Source of the DNA: Strigops habroptila
Lineage: Eukaryota > Chordata > Aves > Psittaciformes > Psittacidae
DNA length: 64,000 nt
NCBI RefSeq assembly: GCF_004027225.2
Contig: NC_046360.1
Span: forward strand, 1,352,001 to 1,416,000
Direction: 5' to 3'
Program-made: the position numbers and the translations under genes
Notes under the pieces: model-generated
Seen by the model: the letters and a program-made list of their open reading frames with translations, nothing else
The model's database searches: none
What the model was told of the DNA's origin: nothing
Shown: positions 25,452-38,740 of the stretch, piece by piece
How positions within the stretch are numbered: the first letter of the stretch is position 1
Layout: the number at the start of each line of letters is the position of its first letter

Positions 25452-26167
25452 GCTGAGTGACTCTTCCCACCTCCAACCCAACACCAGGGCCGATGCCAGG
25501 GTGACCCCAAGCTCTTACAGCACCAAGGCTGAGCCTGGTTGCACCATGAGAGGTGTTGAGCATCATGCACCAGTGTCCCCACGGTGGTGCCACTCGGGGA
25601 CACTGTGTCACCCAGCCCTGCCCGACACCCCCCGTGTGCTGGGGCTGTGGGAATCCTCCTCCCCCAGCAGCCGTGGAGCTAAAGAGACAGGGCTGGGAGA
25701 GCGTGAGGCGCGCGGCTGTCAGATGTGGGGCACGCTGAAATATTAATGGAACTAACATTTCAATTACCTTTTATCTGTAGAGGCTGAGGCTGTGCTGAGG
25801 GGGCTGGGGCGGCCCCCCCCCCGCGCGCTGTCACCCAGACATTCATGCTGTGCTGGTTCTTTTTATTGGTTTTCATCACTTTTGACATTGCCAACAATGA
25901 ACCTTGAAGTAAATTTCCAGTAGTGACGGTGTCAGTGGAAAACCGTCTCCCCGTCATTTCTCTAAATTAGGCAATGATTTGAGTCCTTGGGGCTGGAGCG
26001 GGAGGAGAAGTGATGGGGAGGAGGAGGAGGAAGGGGCGGACAAGGGGAGCCTCTTCCTGACCCCCCCCCACCCCGAGACCAAGCCCCAGGACCCGGTCCC
26101 CAGTGGGACAAGGAGCTGCCACCTCCCTGCAGCCACCCCTCTCCTCCCTTGTGATGCATCAAAACCT

Positions 26168-26245
26168 GCCCTGAGCAGTGCCCACATCTGCCCCAGCACC
26201 AGAAGTGCCCTGAGCGGTGCCCAGATGTGTCCCAGCACCAGATGT
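26168..26245. repeat. 39-bp tandem duplication
   Basis: Two copies of a unit starting TGCCCTGAGC and ending CCCAGCACCAGA(A/T)G lie side by side with several substitutions. Confidence 0.75.
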
Positions 26246-28178
26246 GCCCCAATGCGATGCATCTCCCTTGCTTAGGTTCCTGGTCCTCTCTGCCTGCTCT
26301 GTGGTGCTGGCAGAAGGGCTGGCCCTTGGGGCACCCCATGGTGGGGGGCACACAGCCTGGCACTGGGTCAGGTCACCAGCCACACGAGGGGTGTTTGATC
26401 CCAAATTGGGACCTGGCATCCATCACCTCCCTCCCAGCTCATGATGCTCCCAGGTGCTCACTGTTCCTGGTGCCCCTTCTCCAGCCACACCGATCTCCAT
26501 CCCATGCACCGCAGTGATGCCGGGATCAGCCTCAGCGTGCCGGTACATGGGCACACCTCCGCTGGACCACTGCCCCTCCTCGCCCCAGGGGGAGACTGAG
26601 CAGAACTTTAATTTTAATGTTCATTGAGCATGTAAAGGGGGAAAAAAAATCAATTTAATAACGTCTCGTCACAAACAGAGCCCGGAGGCTGCGCAGGAAC
26701 CTCACAGAGCCCTTTGTGCTGCTACGGATGGTGGGGGGTTAAAGGAGTCATGTGTGGGAGCAGCACGAGGCACCAGAGCCGGAACCCATCTGAAGCACTG
26801 AGAGGTGTGAGGGCAAATACATAGAACTGGGAAAACTCCTCACTTGGCTTTGATAGTTGGCAGCAGGGATCCCATGGGAATGGGGACCCTCTGCTCCTGC
26901 AGCTCTGTGTCGTGGCAGGATAAGTGCTGGAGTGCTGGAGCAAAGCAATCAATTCCTGTGGATATGATCTGGGATAATGATTTTGCATTTAAATTGTTCT
27001 CCCCTCTTAGTGCTGACTATAATGGAAATGTTGCATCTTATTTGTGGCTTGGGAGCTGCCTCCCCTCTGCTGCTCATTCACCCCATGCTCGGCGCATTGT
27101 CCCCATCCCTGTCCCTGTTCCCCTCCTTTGCCACATGCCCCCAGTACACAGGAACGACCCTGCGCCACCAGCTTCTGAAGAAGTGGCTTCTCTGGTGGCT
27201 GCTTTGGGGCTGAGCCTGTAGCATCCTTCCCTAGGGAGATGGACAGTCCCTGTCCTCCATGCAGCCCCTCTGCCTCACCAGTCCTCCACTCTCAGGGCTG
27301 AGATTCCCCATGGGACTGAGAAGGAATAGGTGAGAATGCCCCAGGGAGCTGCCAGCTCCAGCGCTCACCCATAGGACCCACAAAGGCTGAGACATCCCCT
27401 TGATGCTCCAGCATCCCACCGCTCTCACTGCTCTACATGACTCCCATTCTGGTTTATTTTCCTGGCCAAAGCCAGGGGCAGGTTTTCCTGAGATCTCTGA
27501 TATTGGCTCTTTCCCACTGGGAGCACATTGTGTATGAAATCCAAGCGCAACGGCTGCAGCAGACCCTGGGCTACTTAGAAATTGCCTCGCTTAAATGAAA
27601 CTGAAATAAAATCAGGGACGTGTTTGACATGTAAAGGTGAGCGCGGTGGCACCTGGGTCCCCGCCATCCCCTTCCCACCCTGCTCCATCCCCATCCCACA
27701 GAGCAATACCAGGATCCTGGGACCCCGATCCCGCTCCCCTTCTGTGTCACCACCTCCCCCCAAAGTGGGGGCCCAGATTTCTTTGCTTTCAGTGAGTTTT
27801 GCCAGGCACGAGTATGATTAACACATCAAAAGGCTGTTTTGCTTTGCTTAACAATATTATGTGCTTAACTGCTCCGTTAATTGAATCACGGCAGAGTTTG
27901 TTTGTTCAGGTTGGCTTCATTGTAACGAGTCTGGTTTATTTTGACTACTTTTGTGGTGTATTTGTGGTTTTTAGCTGGCTCTGCCCTGCAGCAGGGCCAG
28001 GGCAGGAAAAGCTGCAGCTCACGGACACAGAGCAGGACCAGCTTTTAGCTATGAAATCCCAGCTCCCGGGTGTGCTCAGGCACTTGGGAATGGCACTGGC
28101 CCAGCATGGCGCCATCCCTCCTGTCCTGCAATTGCCACGGGAGTGCTCTGGCCTCGGATGTCCTCAGTGTCCCCAAGA

Positions 28179-28250
28179 ATCCCACTGCCCTGAGTATTCC
28201 TGAGCATCCCACTGCCCTGGGTATCCCTGAGCATCCCACTGCCCTGGCAG
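28179..28250. repeat. 27-bp tandem repeat, 2.7 copies
   Basis: The unit begins ATCCCACTGCCCTGGG and ends TATCCCTGAGC. Copies start at 28179, 28206 and 28233, with the third cut short. Confidence 0.85.
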
Positions 28251-31200
28251 CCCCAGGTCAGGGAATCAAGGGATCATTCCAGCCCCTGTGCCATGTGCCA
28301 ACATTCTTACTGCCCTCACACATGGCAGATCCCCACCAGGGCTGGGAGCAGGGTCAGGCGTATGGTCACCCATCAGGGACATGCTGGTCGTGGTCCCCCG
28401 GCTGGGCATGGGTGGCTGTGGGGACCACAGGGATGGGTGCCCTGAACCCCACTTCCCAGTTTCCCAGTCCCTCTGTAGCTGCTCCGTAGCAGGAAGCCAA
28501 GAAACTCAATCAGAGTGGGAAAATGGTCCCGGGAGTCCTCCCTAAAGCACCCATTGATGCTTCCCCCCTGTGGGTGCTGCAGTGGGGCCTCTGAGACCCC
28601 CCTGGAGCCCCCCTGCTCGCTCCCCCCTCATTGCACAGGGCTCCCCTTTGCAGCTGAACTGCACGAAATCAGATTAAGGGCAGCAGACAAAGCCCTGCTC
28701 AGGAATAAACACCATGGGAGCAGGTCGGGGCTGCTGGGAAGGGGGAATATCGCTGGGAATAGGGTGGCTGTAGAGGGAGTGGAGGTGGCTCAGCCCCATG
28801 ACCCCCCCAGCATCCCCATCCCACTGCAGGCAGAGTGGGATCACAAGGATAAACCATTCCTGGAGGGTTTCTGGGTCCAGCGGGAGAAAGAGAAGTGATC
28901 CTGGAAGAGTGATGGAGATGGGAGCACATGGCTCTGTGTGAGCATGCCCGGGGAGGGCAGCTGGGGACACAGTGTGGGGACAGTGACCCCGAGGCAGGAC
29001 ACAGCGAGCAGGATCACATCCTCACAGGCGGTGCTACTGACTGGGTGCTTCATTCTCATTGCAGCTGGTTCGTTATGGCCCTGCTCTGGTTTTCCTCCTG
29101 CTGCTGGGACAAACTGGGACCAGGCACAGGGACAGGCTGGGACCAGGCACAGGCTGGGAGGTGCTGGGAAGCGGAGAGAGCCCCAGCCCCAGCGCCGGGA
29201 GGAGACGGGGTCGCTGGAGAATCCAGACAGCAAATAATCTGGCGATGAAAAGAGCTGCTGATGCCTCATTAGCAACTTTGAAAAGCATCCGGTGTAACAA
29301 AACGCTCTGCCCTTGTATTGGGTGTTTTCTGCTCATTCCTCCCCTTGTCCTTGATTAATAAGGACATTTGCATCTCAATTGGCTCCTGGCTCCTTCAGAG
29401 TGCTGGCTCTGGGCTGTCCCCACCTGAAGCTCCCCCCAGTCTGCACCCACAGCCCTGGGTGCCCACGGCATGGCCCGGCACGGCATGGAACACCATGGAA
29501 CAGCTTGGCATTGTCCAGCATGGAACATCGAGCTGGGACCCGCATCTCCCCTTTTGCTCTGCAGAAACCAGCTTGAACCACCAACGTCTGCAGGGCTGGG
29601 ATATAGGGCAAGGACATGGGGCAGGGACATGCAGCTGGGGGTTAGGGCATGGGATGGGACACAGAGCTGGGACACGGAGCAGGGAAACACACAGCAAGAG
29701 CAGGGACATATGGCACGGACATGGGGCAAGGACATGGAGCTGGGCCATGATGCACACCAGGGAAGCACCAGCCCTGTGGTGCCCAGGCTCCATCATGCCA
29801 CTGTTCCGTGTATCCCATTGGCTCTGCCCAGTCGGAGCACTAGGCTCCGCACCGCGGCTCCGCTGTTTATTGTACAAAGGCATTTACAATTGTTTGAACA
29901 AGTTCCTGCTCCCGCCTGCGATCCCCCGGGATCTCGTCTTCAAAAACAAATGCATTTGCTGAATGCATATGGAAAAGTGCCTCTCAGTCGGGCAATCCGT
30001 CTGGCTGTTTGATGTCTCGTTCCCACATCATGTCATTTTAAAAGGTAACATTTACTTAATGGAAAACATTCCCTGGCTGTTCCCTCGCTTCTTTCCCAGC
30101 CTTGGAAGATGCGGGACAAGACAAGGGACAATCCGTGTGCCACTGGGCTGCCATGTGCTGGCTGCTCGCACCATGACAGCGGGTTGTCCTGGTCCCTGTA
30201 GCACTGCTGGGTGGCAAGGCAGGGATTTGGGGGGCCAAGGGTGGCACTGCTGTCCCTGCAGAGCATGGAAACCCTGTGCTGCAGTGGGGAAGAGGGACAG
30301 AAGTGCCACCTGCACCCTCCCATGGGGTACATACATGCCCATGGGTATGCCCAGGGCATCCCAGGGTGCAAGGCTGCTCCTCCAAGGCATAGCCAGACCC
30401 CATCTGCACCCCAACCCCAAGTGATGTGACCTCAGGGACTATAATACACCCCCAGGACAACACATCCTGCTGCTGAGAAGGCAAAGCCAACCCCATAAGG
30501 AGCCACGGAGCCAGTCAGTGCTCCAAACCTCCCATGCCCTCAGCAGAGCAGCGCCGGGATGGGGATGGGATGGGGCAGGATGGCTGGGAGGGATGGGGCC
30601 ACCCATTCTGCCTGGCCTTGGTCACATCACTTAGCCTTGAAAGCACCCCCATACAGGTGTCACCACCCTGTATCCCCAATCCATCCATCGGGCAGGCGTG
30701 ATGCCAGAGAGCGGGATGGTTGGGCTGCGGATGCTGCACACGGGGGTGATGCTGGCGCAAGCCCCCATTTGCGTCGTTCCCAACCTGCCACCGGGAATCA
30801 AAGGATCTGCCATGCGCGCTGCAGCCCTTTCTTCTCATATCACTCACACCACTTCCATGCTACATTGTGACAATGGGGTATAATTAAGGTGTCAGCATAC
30901 CATTTAGCCTTTTCAATATAGAACCAGGAGACAGGCTGGGAAATCTGTAGTCTTCTTTAATGAGGAATGCAGGGGGGAAAGGGAGAGGAGGAGAAGAGGA
31001 GATACCGGCTTGGCAAGGGCGAGACAAAAGGCCCCTTGGTGGTGTCAGGCTTTGGAGGACACGGCGGTGCTGCCACCGGGCACTGGCATGGCCCTGATGG
31101 GCGATGCACGGGGCTCACACGCTGCCATGGGCACTGTCACTGCACTGGGGACACCCAGTCCAGAGGGCAGGAGGGGAGAGGGGACCCTGCTGGGGATAGG

Positions 31201-31268
31201 CACCTGCAGGGCTCTGGGAGCATTCCTGGCGTGGCTGCAGGAACCACCAGTACCTGGAAAAGGGAGAG

Positions 31269-31411
31269 CATGGAATCGCAGACTGGCTTGGAAGGGACCT
31301 TAAGGCTCATCCAGTCCCAACCCCTGCCCCGGGCAGGGACACCTTCCACTAGTGCAGGTTGCTCCAAGTCCCTGTGTCCAACCTGGCCTTGGACACTGAC
31401 AGGGATGGGAC
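31269..31411 (-). mobile_element. CR1 LINE 3' fragment
   Basis: This is a reverse-oriented CR1 end: GGAATCGCAGACTGGCTTGG, then CACCTTCCACTAGTGCAGG and TGTCCAACCTGGCCTTGGAC. It is truncated after about 140 bp and moderately diverged. Confidence 0.9.
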
Positions 31412-31479
31412 ATGCAGGGCTCTGGGGACTGGTTACAATCCACAGGGCGGCGAGTAAGTTTGACACATCAATAACCCCT

Positions 31480-32320
31480 TGATGGACCTAGAAAGCACTT
31501 TCCCAAGGAATAAATCCTTGCTGCACCAAAAGGAAGCTACAAATCAATGCACGAGTTGCCCATTCCTAATGATGGGAACTCATCTTGCCACAGTGGGGAG
31601 CATTAGGAGGGTTGCGGGGGATGAAGGGCCAGGGCTGTGCCCCTGAGCTTGCCCCATGACCATGAACATCCCTCCATAAGCCAGGGATCAAAATGAATGA
31701 TGGGCTGAAATGAGATGGGATGAGCCGCCCCAGCCACGCTTCAGCATCACTGCTGTGCCAGCCCTGTGCCATGTGCCATGTGCCAGAGGACGCGGCTCCC
31801 AGCTCCTCACTGGAGCAGTTGAGGGATGTGGGGGGGTATTTCTCTTGTATAATGATCCCTGACGACTCTCCTGCTCGGGGCACCCTCACGGCTGGGTCTG
31901 GGCCCCCCCCGGCGCCGGCGCGGTTCAAAGCCCATGGCCCCCGCTCAGGCTCCCGCCTCCATCCCCGCCTTTGTCTGCGCCGGCTCCGGCTTTCAGGGCA
32001 CTTTGGGCGAGATGGATGCGCAGCCCCACCGAGGCAGACGTGCTCCAGCCTGGATCCCTGGAACAGGTTTCCTTAGCAACAATAATGGAGTGCGAGCAAG
32101 AGGAAAGCTCTCCCGGCTCCGATCCCTCCTCCGAGGACTCTGGAGCAGGTTTGGGACCTCCGGGAGCACAAGGGCCATTGTGAGAGAGGAGCTGCCACTG
32201 TCAGCCCCAGCAGTGGTGTCAGCCCTGGCAGGGTCTGGGCTTTGCTTCCCAGCGCATCCTGGTGCTGTGTGTGCTGGGCAGCTAAACCATGGGCTAGAGC
32301 AGTGACCCCAGCACCACCCG
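31480..32320. other. no gene between two CR1 copies
   Basis: This is mixed sequence with a small CpG-rich patch at about 31,870-32,010. No exon is recognised. Confidence 0.3.
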
Positions 32321-32322
32321 AG

Positions 32323-32735
32323 CATAGAGTCATGGAATGATGGAATCCCAGCCTGGTTTGTGTTGAAGGCACCTTAAAGCTCATCCAGTTCCAACCCCCT
32401 GCCACAGGCAGGGACACCTTCCACTAGAGCAGGTTGCTCCAAGCCCCTGTGTCCAACCTGGCCTTGAACACTGCCAGGGATGGGGCAGCCACAGCTTCTC
32501 TGGGCACCCTGTGCCAGCGCCTCAGCACCCTCACAGGGAAGAGCTTCTGCCTCAGAGCTCATCTCAGTCTCCCCTCTGGCAGGTTAAAGCCATTCCCCTT
32601 GTCCTGTCCCTCCAGGCCCTTGTCCAAAGCCCCTCTCCAGGTTTCTTGTAGCCTCTTTAGGCACTGGAGCTGCTCTAAGGTCTCCCCAGAGCCTTCTCTT
32701 CTTCCACTGTCGGCCACCAGCACAGGACAACATCT
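32323..32735 (-). mobile_element. CR1 LINE 3' fragment, longest copy
   Basis: This is about 410 bp of CR1 in reverse orientation, from the ATAGAGTCATGGAATGATGG terminal repeat region through CAGGTTGCTCCAAGCCCC to TAGCCTCTTTAGGCACTGGA. It is 5'-truncated and non-coding. It is nearly identical in places to the copies at 54,585 and 61,785. Confidence 0.95.
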
Positions 32736-32739
32736 GGGA

Positions 32740-35700
32740 TGGTGAGTGCCAGGGTGATTCCCAATGAGGATGGTGATGGATGCTCCCCTCCACAGCCCCT
32801 CAGTGCCGGTGGCATGGCTCTGTGCTGACTGGAATTGCTAATCTGAGTTTTTAATCATCTCATGTGAATTGTATTTGTCCCCTTTCACCTCTCCCTTAAT
32901 GAAATCACAGGTGAGCTGCCCACCGACAGCGTGAAGCCACAGTGGTGGGGACAGGGGATGCTGGGGAGGTTTAATGGGGCTCAGCCAGCCCCAGTATCAA
33001 GTCTTGCAGGGAAATTGATCAGCACCTCACTAGTGCTGCGCTCCCTCTACCCCCACCCCTCCTTGCACCAGTTTTTGGGTGAAAACCCAACCTATTTGGG
33101 CTCTTGTTCAGTTTGACATCATGGGGCCTGTATCCATCCTCTGGGAAAACTCTGACAGAGCCAGGAACGGGAGGTGGCTCCGTGGGACCTCCTGGATCCT
33201 GCTGGATCTTCCCCCCTCCTCGGCTGTGGCAGTTTTCCAGCCTCGGCAGCGCTGCTGCCCCCTCCTCTGGCCCCGCCGGCTCGCGGGGCGATGGCACTGT
33301 GCCTCGAATCACAATTACAGTAAATAAATCCTATTAGGAGGACTTTTACTGCCGCATGCGCCTCATTACAATATGCCCAAAGCCCTGGCTCCTGGGATCG
33401 CTGCTGTAATGAGCCCGGGATGGATGGATGCTGCAAAATTAATGCTTATACAAGTTAATTTGTTTTTATTAGCACTTGTCAGCTGGCAGAAGGGATGGGG
33501 GGGGGATAGGGACCACCCCACCGGAGCAGCACATGGATGCGAACCCCCCCGTGGCCATCCCTATGAGAGCAGCATCCGGGCGGTGAGCTGGACCACTGTG
33601 GGCCATCATCCCCCTGAGCTGGACCGCTGTGTGCCATCACTGTTCCATGCCACCACCCAGCTGCCCTTGGCCATGGGGACACCCCAGTCTCATGCAATGG
33701 GGGGGACAGGCATCCTCTTAGCGAGGAACCAGTGCGCTGAGCAGGGTCACATCTCATTAATAAAGGCTAATTAAGAGGAAATCATTAAAAAGAGGATGGA
33801 GTTGTGCTATATAACCCACACTGGTGCTAACCAGTTATTAGCTCATCAGGGCTGAGACAGCTCCTGTGGTAGAGGGGTCACCAGGAGCATCCTTGCCCTT
33901 GTCCTCTGCCCCACAGCCACTGAGTGTCCCCTTGGCCAGCCCCATGGCACAAATAGTGACAGCCATACCTGCAGGGACAGCCGGGCCTTCCTCTGGCTTG
34001 GAAAATATAGATTGCACTGTTAATAATACATACATTTATTAACATGAGCCCAGCAGCAGATATTACATCCAGCAGCACTAAATTATGGATAGACCTCATC
34101 CCCAACCTTTGTTTTTAATTAAAAAGCCCCTTTCAGTAATTCCATCCAAGCAGCAGCTTATGTTTGCTTTCTCTCCCCAATTCCAAGCGCTCGATCTGGC
34201 AACATTTGGGTTGCGCTGATGAAACGTCTTTGAAGTTTCATGAATTGCTGATGTAATTGAATAAAAATAATATTAAGGGGGGGAAAGAGGAGGGGAGACA
34301 GAGAGAGACTTTCCTCTAACCTAAATCCTAATGAAATCACCTCACCGCGCTGAGCAGAGTGACAGCGAGACGCTGGATTTGTGCATATTCCCCTAATCCC
34401 AAACCCATTAGCCAGGGGGCTCCGTGTGAACCACATGTTGCAGATTATGGCTGGAAAAAAGGGATCCCACAAAGCCCTGAACCTCCCTGGAATTGCTGTG
34501 GGGAGGGCAAGGACATGGGACACCCCAGTGGCTGCACTGGGCTCAGAGCCCTTGACCCCTCTCTTGCTGTGCTAATGAGCACTTTGTTAGCACTTTCCTT
34601 CGGAATGAGGTGACCTGCAGCGAAGGTGGAGGCCTTTCCAATCATTTCTTATAGATATATTAATTCTTGACTTCCCTCCCTTGCTTATTAACAGCCGATG
34701 GAGCCTCAGAGGATGCTCCTGCCAACGGGGATGTGTCAGGAGGGTTTGGCTCCATCCTGCCATGAGGTGTAATTGCAGGTTCCACCTTGCAAGGTGATGG
34801 CCTCCTGCTCTTTAACTGCAATGGTTCTTAATGCCTTGTGCCAGCCGCTGGTAACCAAAGGATAACTGGAACACGGCTCCTGCCAAATAAACCACTGCAG
34901 GAATCCCCGTCTCCGCATGGAGGTGAAGGGCAGTTCAGCCCCGTGCTGTGCCCACCCTGGGCAGGGATCCCACTGGAGGTGATGCTCGGGCAGGATCCAG
35001 TGCTCCGGCATCCACCAGCAGCTCCAGAGAGCAGAGGCCGGACCCACCATACATCCCAGTGCCGGGAAGGGGATGATGCCAGGACTGGGAGGACCAACTC
35101 ACTGTTCCTTCGTTCCTTCCTTCTCTCTCTCCTAATTTCTTTCTTCCCAATTTAAACTCCTCTCCAGGATAATGCAATAAAGACATGAAGCACCTAATTT
35201 TCAGTGGGGGACAACAGACTCAATGGTGTATTTACCCAGTCATACCATTATGAAATCCTACAATTAAGGCTTCAATCAGATAAATGCAATTACATAATAC
35301 GATCTTATACGATATAATTAAAAACATCTGCAATCAAACTGAAGCCGATGGTACAGTAATCCTTAATCAGAAATTACCCACCAGCAGCTCCACTGGAGAA
35401 GCTCCATCCCGGAATCCAGCGGGACACAGCAGCAGCGTCACTGCTCCCCTTGGGCACAGCCATGGGAGGATGATGGGTGGCCCTGGGTGGCCACAGGGAG
35501 CTGATGGGCCACCCCATCTCATCCCACGTCCCAGAATCCATGCCCATTAAATCCCATGACCCAAGACTACAAGGCTCAATGTTCCCCTGCTCCCACCACA
35601 GACCCACACCACAATCCCACTGGTGCTGGCATGGGACACTGGGACATCGGCTTGGGAACACCATGACACAGAGAGGTGCAGGCTGTGTGGCAGAGAGGGG

Positions 35701-36075
35701 GTTCACCCATAGGTGTCCCCAGCCCTGCTGGGTGTCAGGCTGGCAGCCCCATGCTGCAAAGTGACTGGGGATGCTCCCTGGGATGCACGTGTGGGAATCA
35801 GCCGGGATCATTGGCTGGGTTTGGTCGCACCGGCCATGCCAGCACCAGCGCCCTGGCGCCAGGCTGGGCTGAGCCGTGCCAGGGCTGCGTGCCCAGCTCT
35901 GGCTGCGGTCCCACATACCGCCGGCTGGCACCAAATGAAGACAAATGGGCTGGTGACACATCAGCATCCATTAATGGACGTGCCAGCGCTGTCAGGAGCA
36001 GCGGCAGCTCCCGGGCCTGGCATCTCTTCTGTGGATATTCCAGGTCACAGCACACCTCTCCTTGTGGAGCTGTGG
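32740..36075. other. no gene; intergenic with AT-rich islands
   Basis: AT-rich, unique blocks lie at 33,300-33,480 (AAAATTAATGCTTATAC), 33,760-33,845, 33,990-34,330 (ATGTAATTGAATAAAAAT) and 35,130-35,400 (ACGATATAATTAAAAAC). They resemble non-coding regulatory elements. The GC-rich remainder shows no exon or RNA gene. Confidence 0.35.
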
Positions 36076-36077
36076 AA

Positions 36078-36195
36078 ATAGAATCACAGAATCCCAGACT
36101 TGTTTAGGTTGGAAGGGAACTTGAAGCTCATCCAGTTCCAACTCCCTGCCATGGGCAGGGACACGTTCCACTAGAGCAGGTTGCTCCAAGCCCCA
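36078..36195 (-). mobile_element. CR1 LINE 3' fragment
   Basis: ATAGAATCACAGAATCCCAG followed by TTTAGGTTGGAAGGGAAC and CTAGAGCAGGTTGCTCCAAG marks the last 120 bp of a CR1 element in reverse orientation. Confidence 0.92.
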
Positions 36196-36199
36196 TCCC

Positions 36200-38100
36200 T
36201 CCCATATGTGCTGACCCATTTCTCAGTGGCACCCCCAGGACAGCACACGGCGCTTCCCGGTGTTCCCAGCCATCCGCAGCCGATACTCAGCCGGTGCCAG
36301 TGCTGCCTGGGGGGGCCAGGAGGGGCCGTGGGGCGAGGTGGGAGCACCGACCCCACCAACCTTTTCCACGCCCTGACCTTTCCCTCTCGGAAATGCCACA
36401 GAGCTCCTCGTGCAGCCGGATTAAATGTCAGGGAAGGTGCACGGAATATTTCCAGCCTCTGCGCCGGGCGGGTTTCCCCAGCGCCGCGGGCACCTCCGAC
36501 GGGTGCATGAGCCGTGGTCCAGCCTTTCCTTACCCCCATCCTCATCCCCGCGCTCGGCTGGCTGCGGGTGTTTAAGCAGGATGGAGCGTGTGTTCAGGCA
36601 CTCTCAAACACAAGTAATCTTCATCTGGGAGACGGGAAGTGAAATATGTTAGTGCCGGCCGCAGTAAATTACCCGTGCCAGCCCGTGTGTATAAAACATC
36701 GCCGGCGCCGGCCACTGCACTCACTCACCTGCCACCCCCTATAAATTACCCAATAAATGGCTGGTGGTCAGCCCCGACGTGGTGCTGGGGTTTGCATGGG
36801 CACCCCAGCACTGACTCCAGCACCGCGCAGGCAAGTCCCTGGTGCTGGGGGATGGATCCCCCACGGAAAGTTCTGGGTCCTGCTGGGAAAGCCAGTGGGA
36901 GCGGGGCATGGACCAGCAGCAGCAGCACCAATCTCATGCCTATAAAGCCATGGTGCTGACACCAAGCCGCTGGCTCAGATCCTGCTCCCCAGGAACAGCC
37001 CCCAGCACTGTCCCTTGCCGGGGTGTCTTTGGCATCACGGTGAAGTGTGGCTGTGCCTGCTTCATCCAGGCCAAGGACCTGCAGTGGCGGAAGCACCCCG
37101 GGAAGGCAGGAGGCGAGCATGCAGCTTCCATTCGTTCTGGTTTTCCCGAGAAAGGCCTTTGGAAAGACAAGCCCAACCCCATCAAATAAATAAAATAAAT
37201 TCCTGCAAGTTTAACAATCATTGTGTTGGATTTGGGAGATGTTATTCCTCGTGACAGACAAGGACAATTATCTGCTATCTGCCAGCAGCTTTAGCCTAAT
37301 TTCATTACTGCTGTGCAATTCTTCCCGAGCCGCTAGTCTATCACTGTCTCCCAGAAAGGATTAGCCGGCACTTTCTTCATCTTCAAATGAATTTTAGCTG
37401 TCATGCCCTTGATGAATAGAAGAGGGAGGACTGCAAACCCACGCAAGCGAGCGTGGCAGCCGGCAAGCGCCGGCACCGCGGCTGCTGCTCACCAGCGAGC
37501 AGCACCCATCGCAGGCACACCAGAGCTGCTGTGACCCAGCAGAGGGGACACTGGTGCTGCCGGCACGCTGCGGTGAGCGGGGCTTCCCTCTGCTCAGGAG
37601 GGAAATTCCAGGAGGAATCAGGCTTCCTTCAGGGAGCACATGTGGGAAGCGGGAAGGGCTCTAAGCCGGTGCCCGGGCGCAGCCTTTCTCCCAGCATCCA
37701 CAAGGGATTAAAATGACAGGATCTGTAATACAAGGGAATAATGAACACGCATCTCTCTTCCTCTCCAGAAGATGCTTATCTGTCAGTCGGGGCCACTGAG
37801 GAATAGAGAAAAGCAATTTAAACTTCAGAGCTGGAACTGCCGAGGATGCTGCGGGGAGGGATGGATGTCCAGGCGATGGCATCCCGCAGGGATCACCGGA
37901 CAAATGGATGCTTCACTCTCCTGGCCAAGCTGGAAAAAGGCTCATGTCCCTGTGATGATGGGGCTCTGGGGACCAGAACCTCCACCCCAAATAATGGGGA
38001 CAATGGCTGAGCTCCTCAGCACCATGAGCCCAGATGCACCTGGGATGCCCAGGACAGGATAGCGGATCCCAAGGAGCATCCCAGGCCATGGGACGTGACC
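36200..38100. other. no gene; intergenic
   Basis: A CpG-rich patch at about 36,400-36,560 and an AT-rich block at 37,180-37,410 are the only notable compositions. No exon is recognised. Confidence 0.3.
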
Positions 38101-38109
38101 CAGTGCCAG

Positions 38110-38740
38110 CCCAGGGGCTCAGTTATTCTTGTATACATTAACTCCCAACGGGCACATCGTCCCCGTGGAATATTTTAGCACCTTTAATGCAATTTCCTCC
38201 CCTCTCTGAACTCTCATTTCCACACGAGGCAGCCGCAGCCTCTACCTGCTCCCTAATAAACCTGCGCGACTTTAATGAACTAAATAGCAAATTACTTTTT
38301 TATTCAAGAATGAAATTTCATCATATTCATAATTCATATTTTATTTCAGACATCTGCTGCTGATTACATTACATTTAACTAAAATTAGATGATGCTCAGA
38401 ATGTAATTAAGCCCCTGCCAAATTCTCTGGCCCACCAATACCAGCCTCGCTCAGCGGGGGCCGCTTGGAACCTAATATGTAATTAGGAGCTATTTTCTAG
38501 CTGTTTTTAAAGTCTGAAAATTAGCTGCCTTTATTAATCACACAGACAAATATAAAGCAGAGCCAACGCTCGCTGAAATCTCTGAAAAGGGCTTTTTTTT
38601 AATTATACACCACAGAGCGCCGAGACTCATTTTGAATGTTGATTTGTTGTGCACTGACATTTTGACAACTAGTTCTCAATTTGTCTGTCGTAGTTAGGCA
38701 ACAACAAAGCAGACGGTAATACTTAACTTTCAAAACCTTC
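38110..38740. other. putative conserved non-coding element, long AT-rich block
   Basis: About 630 bp of AT-rich unique sequence with TTTAATGAACTAAATAGC, GAATGTAATTAAGCCCC, ATATGTAATTAGGAGC and TTATTAATCACACAG. ATTA and TAAT cores are dense and no open frame or repeat is seen. It is one of the strongest enhancer-like blocks in the window. Confidence 0.45.

Larger units (their letters stand above)
25451..31260. other. no gene; intergenic with small tandem repeats and AT-rich islands
   Basis: Nothing reads as a coding exon. AT-rich blocks lie at 26,600-26,670, 26,960-27,050, 27,785-27,985 (AACAATATTATGTGC, CGTTAATTGAATCACG), 29,860-30,070 and 30,830-30,965. A 39-bp duplication lies at 26168-26245 and a 27-bp repeat at 28179-28250. 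A loose GGGACATGG-type repetition covers 29,595-29,745. Confidence 0.3.

Noticed and set aside
24752-25758. Overlapping minus-strand open frames of about 240-300 codons in all three frames, rich in His, Thr and Ser
   Set aside because: They are translations of the 20-bp minisatellite. A stop-free unit whose length is not a multiple of 3 keeps all frames open, and the flanking parts match no protein.
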